This document shows, in pieces, positions 52,129 to 60,962 of a stretch of DNA of 64,000 nt (position 1 is the stretch's first letter; each line of letters begins with the position of its first letter). A program made the translations under genes and the position numbers. The notes under the pieces were generated by a model. It saw nothing but the letters and a program-made list of their open reading frames with translations. It was not told where the DNA came from and did not search any database. This DNA comes from Polaribacter gangjinensis (lineage in GTDB: Bacteria; Bacteroidota; Bacteroidia; Flavobacteriales; Flavobacteriaceae), in NCBI RefSeq assembly GCF_038024125.1, contig NZ_CP150662.1:699501-763500 (forward strand), read 5' to 3'.

Positions 52129-54831
52129 TCAACCTGTATTTTTTAAACCACTAGATAACGAGTTTATAATGCTTAATAATTGTGTAAGCATCTTTTCTTT
52201 TTCAGGACTGTTGTCATCAATTAGTGCCCTCCACTCTTTCAAATATTTAATGTGCAGTCTGTTTAAAATTTGTAGTTTGTGATCTCTCCAAGTTAAATTA
52301 TCATATTGTCCTTGTCTTCTAGTAGCTGCATTTTCACCAAAAAGTTCGGCAATTAAGCTAAGTCCATGATGATGATCTGTCAAAATTTTATCCATAAAAA
52401 TGGTTCTTTGTGCAGTATTATCATCTAAAGCTGCATACATCTTCATCATTTCAACATTCGAAAGAATCAAATTGGTTTCTGTTTGAATCATTAAAAATTT
52501 AAAGAATGTCCAATCATTAATGGTCGATTTTAATGCTTCAAATTCAGCCGGTTTTTCCGCCTTTAATTGTTTGAGAGCTCCTCCCAAACCGTACCAACCT
52601 GTCAAAGTAATTCTAGAAAGATTCCAACTAAAAACCCAAGGAATTGCTCTTAAATCGTTCAATGTTCTTGTGCCAGTTCTTCTTGCGGGTCTTGAACCAA
52701 TTTTACTTTTTTCTAACACATCTATGCAAGTAACCTTTCCATAAAAATCTATAAAACCAGGTGTATCAATAAAATCTCGGTAATGTTCAAATGATTTTTT
52801 GGCAAGATATTCTATAGTTTCCATTGGAAATTTGCTTTCATTTTCTATCAAAGAATTTTCGATACTCTTTTTAGCAACTCCAGAAGCCAAGGCATTTAAA
52901 TTATAGGTTGCCGTTAACGGATTGCCAAAAAGTTGTGCAATCGTTTCACCTTGAACCGTAATTTTGATGGTATTATTTACTGTATTCGCAGGCATACTTT
53001 CTAAAAAACGATGGTATTTTCCTCCTCCTCTACTAATTGTTCCTCCAGCTCCATGAAAAAAGTACATTTCAGTGTTGTTTTCTCTTCCAATTGCAGCTAG
53101 TTTTTTTTCAGCTTTAAACAAATTCCATTTACTTGCTATAGTTCCTCCATCTTTATTGCTATCACTATAACCCAACATCACTTCTTGAATATTATTGACT
53201 AAGCTTGCACGTTTCTTAGTAATAGGATGTTGTAAAAATTGAGACAAAATTTCAGAACCATTTTCTAAATCCTCAATTGTTTCTAACAATGGCACTACTT
53301 TAATATTGGTGTTTAGCAATTGTGTTTCGCGCATTAACAAGTACACCACTAGCAAGTCACTTACATTACGCGTCATACTTACAATGAACGACCCAATTCC
53401 TTCTGAACCAAAAAGATTGATATGATTTCTAATGACTCTGTAACAATCCAACACATTATCAGCTTCTGTTCCGTAAGAAACAGTTATATCAGTAATTGGA
53501 GCATTGTTTTCTAACAAAGAATTTAAAAAATCAACTCTTTTTTGCTCATTCCAGTTTTCAAAATCAGTGTCTTTTTCACCATTTGCTTTTAAAATCTGAG
53601 AAATTGCTTTATCGTGAAAAGCACTATTTTGTCTAATATCTAACGTTGCTAAATGAAATCCGAAGCAATGAACAGCTCTTTCTATGGGAAAAAGCAAATC
53701 TTCTGATAATCCTTTATAGCCATTTTCATTGAGAATTGTTCTTAAAAATCTCAAATCATCTGCTAAATTTTTGCTTGATTTATAGTGTGCATTGGCATCT
53801 GTATTTTTGCCGCAAATAGTATTTTCTAATTGAACTAGTAGCAAGCTAACAAACTGTCTCCAAGGTTCATACGGATTTCTTTGAATGGCTTTTTGACCTT
53901 CGTCACCCAAAGCAATAGCTTTTTTATGAATAGCTTCTGATAACAAAAAAGGCACAGGATTGCTGATCGCAGAAACAGACAGTTTACTTGCCAAAGTAGT
54001 AATGTATGTTTTTAGCAATGAAAGGGCGTTTTTTCGATGTAACAACAAGGTTTCTTGCGTAATTGTTGGAGTTACAAAAGGGTGCCCATCTCTATCTCCT
54101 CCAACCCAACTTCCGAATTTGATTTTTGGAAAGTTATCAGGATTTTTTATTTTAATAGGATTCAACCCCATTTCAATCCAAGAACCTTTGAGCTGTTGAT
54201 CGCTTTTTTTCAAAACATTCGGAAACACTTTTCTCAAATAATGAATGGTATTGGCTCTCTCATCTCTAATGGTTGGTTTTTCTAAATAAATTTCACCTGT
54301 TCTCCACCATCTTTCAAGTAAATGAATGATTCTTTCTTTGATATCATTTTGTTCAATTTTACTAAAAGCAGTGTTTTCTCTTTGTACCAATAACAAATAC
54401 AATTCACGATGAATTTCAATGACAGTAACCCTTTTAGCTTCTGTTGGATGCGCTGTCAACACAGGAATCACAGTTGTTTTTGCAATTGCTTCAAGCATTT
54501 TATCTTCGTGAATTCCGTTATCTTTCCATTGTTGAAAAGCTTCACCCCAAGAACCTCTAATGGCTGAGATTTTTTCTTCATTTTCCATTTTTCTTCGGTA
54601 TTGCGTTGCCGCATTTTCTTCTACCAAAGTCATTAATTGAAAATAAATACTTAATGATTGTATCAATTTTTCAACGGAAATTTGTTCGTTTTCAATGATC
54701 GAAAAATCTTCGGGATTGCTTTCTATTAGTTGGATAATTTCAGTTTCATTAATTCTTGACAACATTTCAATATAACAATTGATGATAAAATGCCTGTCAT
54801 TGGTAATTTTTTGGTAAGGATGATTGTTCAT
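52129..54831 (-). CDS. ppc: Phosphoenolpyruvate carboxylase
   Basis: Ppc carboxylates PEP to oxaloacetate, refilling the TCA cycle. The 900 residues contain the catalytic His motif VLTAHPTEAKR near 127-137, WVGGDRDGHPFV, GYSDSNKDGG, GSRPARR and the family signature FSWNLSRITLTGWYGLG, ending in the conserved NTG. Its product is consumed by the opposing enzyme PckA encoded 6 kb away. Confidence 0.96.
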   Translation of the reverse strand: MNNHPYQKITNDRHFIINCYIEMLSRINETEIIQLIESNPEDFSIIENEQISVEKLIQSLSIYFQLMTLVEENAATQYRRKMENEEKISAIRGSWGEAFQQWKDNGIHEDKMLEAIAKTTVIPVLTAHPTEAKRVTVIEIHRELYLLLVQRENTAFSKIEQNDIKERIIHLLERWWRTGEIYLEKPTIRDERANTIHYLRKVFPNVLKKSDQQLKGSWIEMGLNPIKIKNPDNFPKIKFGSWVGGDRDGHPFVTPTITQETLLLHRKNALSLLKTYITTLASKLSVSAISNPVPFLLSEAIHKKAIALGDEGQKAIQRNPYEPWRQFVSLLLVQLENTICGKNTDANAHYKSSKNLADDLRFLRTILNENGYKGLSEDLLFPIERAVHCFGFHLATLDIRQNSAFHDKAISQILKANGEKDTDFENWNEQKRVDFLNSLLENNAPITDITVSYGTEADNVLDCYRVIRNHINLFGSEGIGSFIVSMTRNVSDLLVVYLLMRETQLLNTNIKVVPLLETIEDLENGSEILSQFLQHPITKKRASLVNNIQEVMLGYSDSNKDGGTIASKWNLFKAEKKLAAIGRENNTEMYFFHGAGGTISRGGGKYHRFLESMPANTVNNTIKITVQGETIAQLFGNPLTATYNLNALASGVAKKSIENSLIENESKFPMETIEYLAKKSFEHYRDFIDTPGFIDFYGKVTCIDVLEKSKIGSRPARRTGTRTLNDLRAIPWVFSWNLSRITLTGWYGLGGALKQLKAEKPAEFEALKSTINDWTFFKFLMIQTETNLILSNVEMMKMYAALDDNTAQRTIFMDKILTDHHHGLSLIAELFGENAATRRQGQYDNLTWRDHKLQILNRLHIKYLKEWRALIDDNSPEKEKMLTQLLSIINSLSSGLKNTG

Positions 54832-55128
54832 AGTCTTTTATTGAAGTATTCAGTTTATCAATTGATAATGAATTATTCGTTTATAGTACAAGTTTACTCA
54901 TAAAATGAAAGCTTTCAAAATGTTTTTTGTGAAAATAGTGTCGCACTTTGAGCGATACTTTTTTTGCATTTTAATTTAAAAGAATTAAAGTAATCAAAAA
55001 AAATTGGTTGATGTAAAACTGAAGTAAGTTCAAAAAAAATAAATTAGATATTCATTTCATATCATTTTTTTTTGTTCCTTAGGTTTTTATTTAACAACTT
55101 GAATTGCTATTCTTTAAAAAAGAAATAA
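54832..55128. other. Divergent region between ppc and the second TPR kinase
   Basis: No gene is visible. An orphan terminator-like hairpin on the + strand (54937-54965) lies about 100 bases from the ppc start. Confidence 0.55.
54937..54965 (+). terminator. Orphan terminator-like hairpin near ppc
   Basis: AGTGTCGC (54937-54944) pairs with GCGATACT (54952-54959) with one G-U, followed by seven T. No + strand gene precedes it. Confidence 0.5.
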
Positions 55129-57441
55129 ATGAGAAATGAATGCCTTTTAAATTACAAAAAACACCCTTTTTATAAGTCACAATTAATCCTTTTTTTGGGA
55201 CTAATTATTATTTTTTTATTTGGAATAAATCCATGTATTGCGCAAGAAACTAATTTAGAAACTTTAAAATCATCGCTTTCTAAGAGTAAATCAATCACCG
55301 AAAAAGTTGATTTGCAAAACGAAATTGCTTTTTTATTGTATCGAAAAGATTCTGCAAGCACTTTTCAATATCTAAATGAAGCTTATAAATCAGCTAAAAA
55401 AATCAATTATGAAAAAGGTGTTTTGACTTCCTTAAAAATCAAAGCTGGTTATTTTATTTTTAAAAACAAAGGTAATCAAGCCATTGTTGCTTTAGAAGAA
55501 TCAAAAAAAATCTTGTTAAACAACAAAGACGAACTGCAGCTTGCGGATGTTTATAGAGAATTAGGACAAGCAAAAAGCACCATTAGCAAATACAAAGAGG
55601 CAATTGAAGATGTAAAGCGTGCTGAAAAGATTTTTATAGCTTATAAAAATGACTCTGGATTAGAAAAAACCTACGAAACATTGGGACTTAATTATGCGGA
55701 ATTGGGAGATTACGAAACTGCAGTTTCTTTTTTATTTAAATCTTTGGCAATCAAAGAAAAAATAGGAGTCAAAGATGGAATGGCAAGTATCTATAATAAC
55801 ATAGGCAGGCAATTATACAATCAAAGAAATTATGAGGAAGCTATTAAATATTATGATAAAAGTGCTGCTTACAGCAAAGCAGCAGGTGATGAAAAAACCT
55901 ATGGAATTACGTTGGTAAATAGTGCAAATATTCTTATTTCTCAGAAAAATTATCTTGAAGGAGAAAAGCGTTTGCTTTCAGCTATTGAGAGTTTTGAAAA
56001 ATTGAAATTTGATAGAGGTGTTCAAACTTGTTACAATAATTTGGGAGCTATTTTTTTGAGGGATGAAAAATATCAAAAAGGAATTGATTATCTTAAAAAA
56101 GCACTTATCATAGCCAACAAAAATCAAAATAAACAAGGTGTTCCTCTTATTTTACACAATATTGGTTACGGATATCGTGGTTTAAAAAACTATGAAGAAG
56201 CATTAAAATGGTATGAAGAAGCTGAAAAAGTTGCCACAGAAAACACTGCTGATGCTTATACTTTTACGGAGATTTACAAATATAGAGCCGTTTTAGATTC
56301 TACCAGAGGAAAATTTGAAAGTGCCTATTTGTACAAATCAAAATATCAAAAACTGTATGAAAAAATGTTGAATGACAAAAGCATTACTGCAGTTAACGAA
56401 CTAAAAACCAAATATGAAACTCAGAAAAAAGAGAATGAAATATTAAACTTGAGCAAGCAAAACGCTCAAAAAAACTTATTGATTGTAGCTCAAAAATTTG
56501 AGTTATCTGAATCTAAATTAAAATCGGCAAAAGATAGTTTATTATTATTTTCACAAAGTAAAGAACTATTAGAAAGCAAATTAGATGCCTCAGTTAAAGA
56601 AGAAAAAATTAACAATCTTTCGAAAATTGCACTACAAAAAGAAGTGGCTTTACAAAAAGAAAAGTTAGCAGTTCAATCTAAAAACAGTACCATTTTATTG
56701 ATTTCTAGTGGAAGTTTGTTGATGTTTTTAATTGGATTTGGATTGTTTCGTAAAAAGAAACTTGAGCAAAAAGCGTTGTTATTGGCAGAGCAACACAAAC
56801 AAAGAGAATTGCTCACACAAGCAGTTATTGAAGCAGAAGAAACAGAACGCAAACGCATTGCAGCTGATTTGCATGATGGAGTTGGACAATTGTTTAGCGC
56901 TGTAAAAATGAATTTAAATGGCTTATTAGATCGCATAGAAATCAAAAAAGAAGAAGATCAATTTTTGGCCGAAAAAACGATGGCATTGGTTGATGAAAGC
57001 TGCAAAGAAGTGCGCGTAATTAGCCATAAAATGATGCCTAATTTTTTATTAAAATCAGGAATTGCTGCAGACATCAAAAGTTTTATTGAAAAAATAGACG
57101 AAAACTCGCTCAAAATTTCTTTTGAAAGTATCGGTTTTAAAGATCAATTGGAGTTTAACGAAGAAATTATCTTATACAGAATCATCCAAGAATTGGTAAA
57201 TAATGTAATTAAACATGCTAAAGCCAATGAATTAAAAATTGTTTTAGAAAAAAATGCGCAACAAATTTTAGTTAAAATTAGCGATAACGGAATTGGTTTC
57301 AATTACCAAAAAGCCTTAGAAAAAGGAGGTTTAGGATTAAAAAATATGCAGGTTCGTATAGAGTATTTAAAAGGTAATATTCATTTTTCTGAGCTAAAAC
57401 CTCATGGAACAGAAGTTGAAATTAACATTCCAATCCTATAA
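55129..57441 (+). CDS. TPR-containing sensor histidine kinase, second locus
   Basis: The 770-residue kinase has a signal/anchor helix (LILFLGLIIIFLFGIN, about 20-35), a TPR array (about 75-380; for example YKEAIEDVKRAEKIF and YEEAIKYYDKSAAYSKAAGD), a coiled coil, a membrane helix (STILLISSGSLLMFLIGFGL, about 525-545) and the HisKA_3/HATPase module: IAADLHDGVGQLFSAVK with His582, RIIQELVNNVIKHAKA, and GGLGLKNM. It resembles the kinase at 9533 but is longer. A lipoprotein gene separates it from its probable regulator at 58107. Confidence 0.94.
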   Translation: MRNECLLNYKKHPFYKSQLILFLGLIIIFLFGINPCIAQETNLETLKSSLSKSKSITEKVDLQNEIAFLLYRKDSASTFQYLNEAYKSAKKINYEKGVLTSLKIKAGYFIFKNKGNQAIVALEESKKILLNNKDELQLADVYRELGQAKSTISKYKEAIEDVKRAEKIFIAYKNDSGLEKTYETLGLNYAELGDYETAVSFLFKSLAIKEKIGVKDGMASIYNNIGRQLYNQRNYEEAIKYYDKSAAYSKAAGDEKTYGITLVNSANILISQKNYLEGEKRLLSAIESFEKLKFDRGVQTCYNNLGAIFLRDEKYQKGIDYLKKALIIANKNQNKQGVPLILHNIGYGYRGLKNYEEALKWYEEAEKVATENTADAYTFTEIYKYRAVLDSTRGKFESAYLYKSKYQKLYEKMLNDKSITAVNELKTKYETQKKENEILNLSKQNAQKNLLIVAQKFELSESKLKSAKDSLLLFSQSKELLESKLDASVKEEKINNLSKIALQKEVALQKEKLAVQSKNSTILLISSGSLLMFLIGFGLFRKKKLEQKALLLAEQHKQRELLTQAVIEAEETERKRIAADLHDGVGQLFSAVKMNLNGLLDRIEIKKEEDQFLAEKTMALVDESCKEVRVISHKMMPNFLLKSGIAADIKSFIEKIDENSLKISFESIGFKDQLEFNEEIILYRIIQELVNNVIKHAKANELKIVLEKNAQQILVKISDNGIGFNYQKALEKGGLGLKNMQVRIEYLKGNIHFSELKPHGTEVEINIPIL

Positions 57442-57444
57442 ATA

Positions 57445-57460
57445 TACTACATATGTATTA
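57445..57460 (+). promoter_or_regulatory. Near-palindrome TACTACATATGTATTA, candidate operator
   Basis: It differs at one base from the 16-bp core of the palindrome at 28400-28415 and lies right after the kinase stop, 88 bases before the lipoprotein ATG. Confidence 0.5.
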
Positions 57461-57548
57461 TTGAATTCGTTTTAGTAATTGAGTTGTTTTGTGGTGTAAA
57501 TAATTACAAAAATCAAAAACAAATTATTAATTATTAAAACTACCCAAA

Positions 57549-58067
57549 ATGAAAAATGTATTAAAAATTACAGTATTTGCAATCATGACAGTATTCATGG
57601 TGAATTGTTCATCAAATGACGATGAAAGTTTAGGAGGAAATATTCCGTCTAACGGATGGAGAATTGGCTCAACCAATTATACAACATATTTATCTATGAG
57701 AAATATTGCTGGCGCTAACACTTTAGGTGCTTTTGACAAAATACCAGGTGATGGCACAAATACAGTTGCTGTCATATTCAATAATACTGCAGGTATTTCA
57801 GCAGGAACTTATAAAATTGTTACAACAGGTAATCAATCAGATTTATTAGCTGATGAAATTATGATTGGTACAAATATCAACTATAATAATTCAACTGGTC
57901 ATTATGAAAAAGAATTTGTTCCAGTAATTGGTCAAAATGTAAGTGCAACAGTAACCATAACAGGTGGAAAAGTGAAAGTTGTAATTCCTGAAATAAATAT
58001 TGTTTCTTTACCAATCTCTGCAAGCTCAACAACAAACACTTTTGCAGGTACCATTATAGAGCAATAA
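57549..58067 (+). CDS. Lipoprotein between kinase and regulator
   Basis: A 172-residue lipoprotein with lipobox VFMVNC (Cys20) and a Ser/Asn/Asp-rich linker. The mature domain is beta-rich with a repeated strand style (NTVAVIFNNTAGISAGTYKI, SATVTITGGKVKVVIPEI). No family is recognised. Many such small flavobacterial lipoproteins are surface-exposed. It lies between a sensor kinase and its regulator and may be a signal input or target, which is inference. Confidence 0.82.
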   Translation: MKNVLKITVFAIMTVFMVNCSSNDDESLGGNIPSNGWRIGSTNYTTYLSMRNIAGANTLGAFDKIPGDGTNTVAVIFNNTAGISAGTYKIVTTGNQSDLLADEIMIGTNINYNNSTGHYEKEFVPVIGQNVSATVTITGGKVKVVIPEINIVSLPISASSTTNTFAGTIIEQ

Positions 58068-58106
58068 AAATAGTCAATCAAAGATTTAGAACGTTTCTTT
58101 AAAAAA

Positions 58107-58787
58107 ATGAAAAAAATTCCAATCGCAATTGTTGATGACAAAAGACTTCTTAGAAATACTTTGTCAGAACAACTTCAGTACAATCAACCTATAGAGGTTT
58201 TGTTTACTGCCGAAAATGGAATTGACTTTCTAAAACAAATGGAGAAACGTTCTAAAAATTTACATCCTTTAGTGGTTTTGATGGATATTGAAATGCCAGA
58301 AATGGATGGATTGGAAACTGTTTTGATATCCAAAGAAATTTATCCAGACATTCAATTTTTAATGTTGACAGCTTTTAGTGAAGATGAAAAAATTTTTGAA
58401 GCTGTAAAAGCAGGTGCAAGCGGGTATTTATTAAAAGATGAAAAAATATCAAAAATTGTAACTTCTATTTTCGAATTGCTTAATGAAGGTACAGTGCCAA
58501 TGTCGCCAATAGTTGCCAAAAAAACATTAGAAATGCTACGTATTTCAGAAAAACCAACACCAAAAATTTCAGATTCAAACCAAGAAACGATTGATTATTT
58601 ATCCAGCAGAGAAATGGAAATTTTACAAGAAATCGTCTTAGGTTTGAATTACAAAGAAATTGCAGATAAACTATTTATAAGTCCGCATACAGTTCGTAAA
58701 CACATTGCAAATATTTATGACAAATTGCATGTATCAAACAAAACTGCAGCTATCAAAATTGCCATGAAAAAGAAATGGTTTAACTAA
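58107..58787 (+). CDS. LuxR/NarL-type response regulator, second locus
   Basis: The 226-residue regulator has a receiver domain (IVDDKR; Asp60 in VVLMDIEMPEMDG; Lys in LLKDEK) and a LuxR-type HTH (about 160-222: SSREMEILQEIVLGLNYKEI, SPHTVRKHIANIYDKLHV). It is the probable partner of the kinase at 55129. It starts 39 bases after the lipoprotein stop and shares that transcript. Confidence 0.94.
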   Translation: MKKIPIAIVDDKRLLRNTLSEQLQYNQPIEVLFTAENGIDFLKQMEKRSKNLHPLVVLMDIEMPEMDGLETVLISKEIYPDIQFLMLTAFSEDEKIFEAVKAGASGYLLKDEKISKIVTSIFELLNEGTVPMSPIVAKKTLEMLRISEKPTPKISDSNQETIDYLSSREMEILQEIVLGLNYKEIADKLFISPHTVRKHIANIYDKLHVSNKTAAIKIAMKKKWFN

Positions 58788-58902
58788 AATCTCCTCACTA
58801 ATTCTCATTTTTTTTAACTAAAAAAAATCGCTTATTTCTATAAGCTTAGAAATTCTTTGCCTTCTAAAAAAAACTCACACAATTTTAAAAAAAATACTAC
58901 GT

Positions 58903-60648
58903 ATGAAAACAATACAATTAATGCTGATTTTATTTGTATCAGCAATCACCTTAAAAGCCCAAAACAACATCAAAGAAAGTAATGTATTTTCTATGGATGG
59001 AAATGTTGAAACAATGCGAGTTGCTCCAGGAGGAATGCTTCTTGTAGGAACTTCGGACGGATTAACAGTCATTGAAGCTCATAATAAAAATGTAGTTTTT
59101 CAATACAAATCATTGGGAAAAATAAAACCTGAAGAATTAACATTGCTAGAAAATCTTCCTTATGTAGTGTTAACAAGAGGTTACTCAAAAGTAATTTTAA
59201 GTTATTTTACAGGAAAAGAGGTTTTCAATTCTTCAAAAGATGGATGGGGTAGCGTTTTTATGGTACGCCCAGATTACACCAATCAAAAAATCTACATGCT
59301 TGGTGGCACTGCAAAAGGATATTCATTAGGCGTTTTCGATATGGAAACACTTAAAAATGAAAATACCGTAAGTTTTACTGACAAAAAAACAATGGGTGCT
59401 TATATTGATGTCACAAAATATTATGAATCTAATGGCAAATTATTTGTAAGAACTGAAAAAGGAATTGTTTGTGTTGATAAGAATAACTTTACAATTGATT
59501 GGGTGTATGATGATTTAGACAAAGCAACTCCTTACATTTCGGTAATTGCTGATAGTGAAAAAGGATTGTTTTTTGTAACAGAAAGTGATGGAAAAAAATC
59601 ATTATTACACAAAATTGATGGTTCAGGAAAAAGAACAACCAAAAAACCAGAAAAATTAGAAGCAATTCCACAAGCACTTTCAATCACATCAAAAGGACTT
59701 TTAGTGCAAATGTTTGATGGAAAAGATTCATTTTTTCAGATGTACGATTTGAAAACTAGCGAAAATAAATGGGAAAAACCGGTGGATATTAGAGGTGGAA
59801 TTTTTATAGCTCAACCTACTGAAACCAATTTATATTATGCTTCTCATAATGGTTTGATGAATTCTTTAGATTTAACAACTGGTAAAACTCAATTAAAAAA
59901 AGAAATCAAGACAGGACCCGTTTTTAAAAATGTCGTGTTGTTAGAGAATGATTTGATTTTTTATATCACAAGTACTGATATGGGAATTGCCAATTTTAAA
60001 ACAGGAGAGTTTGCAAAAGATCCAACAAAATTTAAAAAAGCGACCAATTTAATTTCTTCGTACGATACCAAAAACGACAGATTTGTGGTTAGTTCAGGGA
60101 CAGAACTATTTTTTATTAAAAATGACGGAAGCAGCATAAAAGTAATGGATATCGATTTTAAAGAAAATGAAACTCCTACAAAAATTGAGTTTAGAGATAA
60201 CGGAATTTTATTGGGAGCAAAACAAAATAATTTGTTGGTTTCTTATGATGGAAAACTAATTTATGAATCGTATTTGAAAGCTCCTGGTCAAAGTTTATTA
60301 GGTAAAATTGCAATGGGAGCAGTAACTGCAGCTTTAATGAGTCAAAGTGTTAACCAAAATATGGCTAAAAATTATAAAGATGCAAGATATAGTGCTAATG
60401 CAGCTACTGGTATGTTAGGTGAAATGAATAAAAGATTTAGTGCAACAAAAGAAAGTAGAAATTATTTATACATCTTAACAAAATTAGAGGATGGTGTTGG
60501 TTTGGTAAAATTGAACAAAGAGGATGGTAAAAAAGTATCAGAACTTGTCTTGAAAGATAAAAAACCTGAATATGAAGTAGATGATGATTTTGGAATCTTG
60601 TATTTTAAAAATAGTAAAAAGCAAATCACTACATTCGACTTAAGATAA
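58903..60648 (+). CDS. Secreted beta-propeller-like protein
   Basis: The 581-residue protein has a signal peptide (to ITLKAQ) and a long run of four-stranded propeller blades with PQQ-like repeats (GGMLLVGTSDGLTVIEAH, EKGIVCVDKNNFTIDWVYDD, NGLMNSLDLTTGKTQL). Near residues 470-515 a small-residue-rich segment (GKIAMGAVTAALMSQSV) breaks the repeat and may be a membrane-associating insertion. It follows the response regulator with 115 bases between. Substrate or partner unknown; an envelope role is likely. Confidence 0.82.
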   Translation: MKTIQLMLILFVSAITLKAQNNIKESNVFSMDGNVETMRVAPGGMLLVGTSDGLTVIEAHNKNVVFQYKSLGKIKPEELTLLENLPYVVLTRGYSKVILSYFTGKEVFNSSKDGWGSVFMVRPDYTNQKIYMLGGTAKGYSLGVFDMETLKNENTVSFTDKKTMGAYIDVTKYYESNGKLFVRTEKGIVCVDKNNFTIDWVYDDLDKATPYISVIADSEKGLFFVTESDGKKSLLHKIDGSGKRTTKKPEKLEAIPQALSITSKGLLVQMFDGKDSFFQMYDLKTSENKWEKPVDIRGGIFIAQPTETNLYYASHNGLMNSLDLTTGKTQLKKEIKTGPVFKNVVLLENDLIFYITSTDMGIANFKTGEFAKDPTKFKKATNLISSYDTKNDRFVVSSGTELFFIKNDGSSIKVMDIDFKENETPTKIEFRDNGILLGAKQNNLLVSYDGKLIYESYLKAPGQSLLGKIAMGAVTAALMSQSVNQNMAKNYKDARYSANAATGMLGEMNKRFSATKESRNYLYILTKLEDGVGLVKLNKEDGKKVSELVLKDKKPEYEVDDDFGILYFKNSKKQITTFDLR

Positions 60649-60962
60649 TTGGGTAGCTTAAGTGAAAAGGAAATAGCCGTCAATTTGATGGCTATTTTTT
60701 TGTCATATTAATTTTTAAAAAGGATTTTTTGTAATTGTTTTTTTTAAAATTATCCAATTGATTTCATTTTTTAATGTAGCAAACAATAAAACTGAAAATT
60801 AAAATATTATTTATTTAACTGTATTTCATTTAGTTAACATTTTTTTTACTATTTTTTGAATATGTTTACAGCATTCGAATATTTTATATCTTCGATTGCG
60901 ATTAGAACAACGATTTAAGAATCTAAATTTTCAAATTTCAAAACAGCCATTTACAATTCAAT
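60649..60962. other. Intergenic region before the PBP gene
   Basis: The terminator at 60671-60697 is the only clear element in 314 AT-rich bases. The promoter of the penicillin-binding protein must lie in the right half; I cannot fix its boxes. Confidence 0.55.
60671..60697 (+). terminator. Terminator of the propeller protein gene
   Basis: AAATAGCCGTCA pairs with TGATGGCTATTT (one G-U) with a 3-base loop, then a T-run. Confidence 0.75.

Noticed and set aside
58895..58906. TACTACGTATG as a third operator copy of the second locus
   Set aside because: Only half the palindrome, and it overlaps the start codon at 58903; probably chance.
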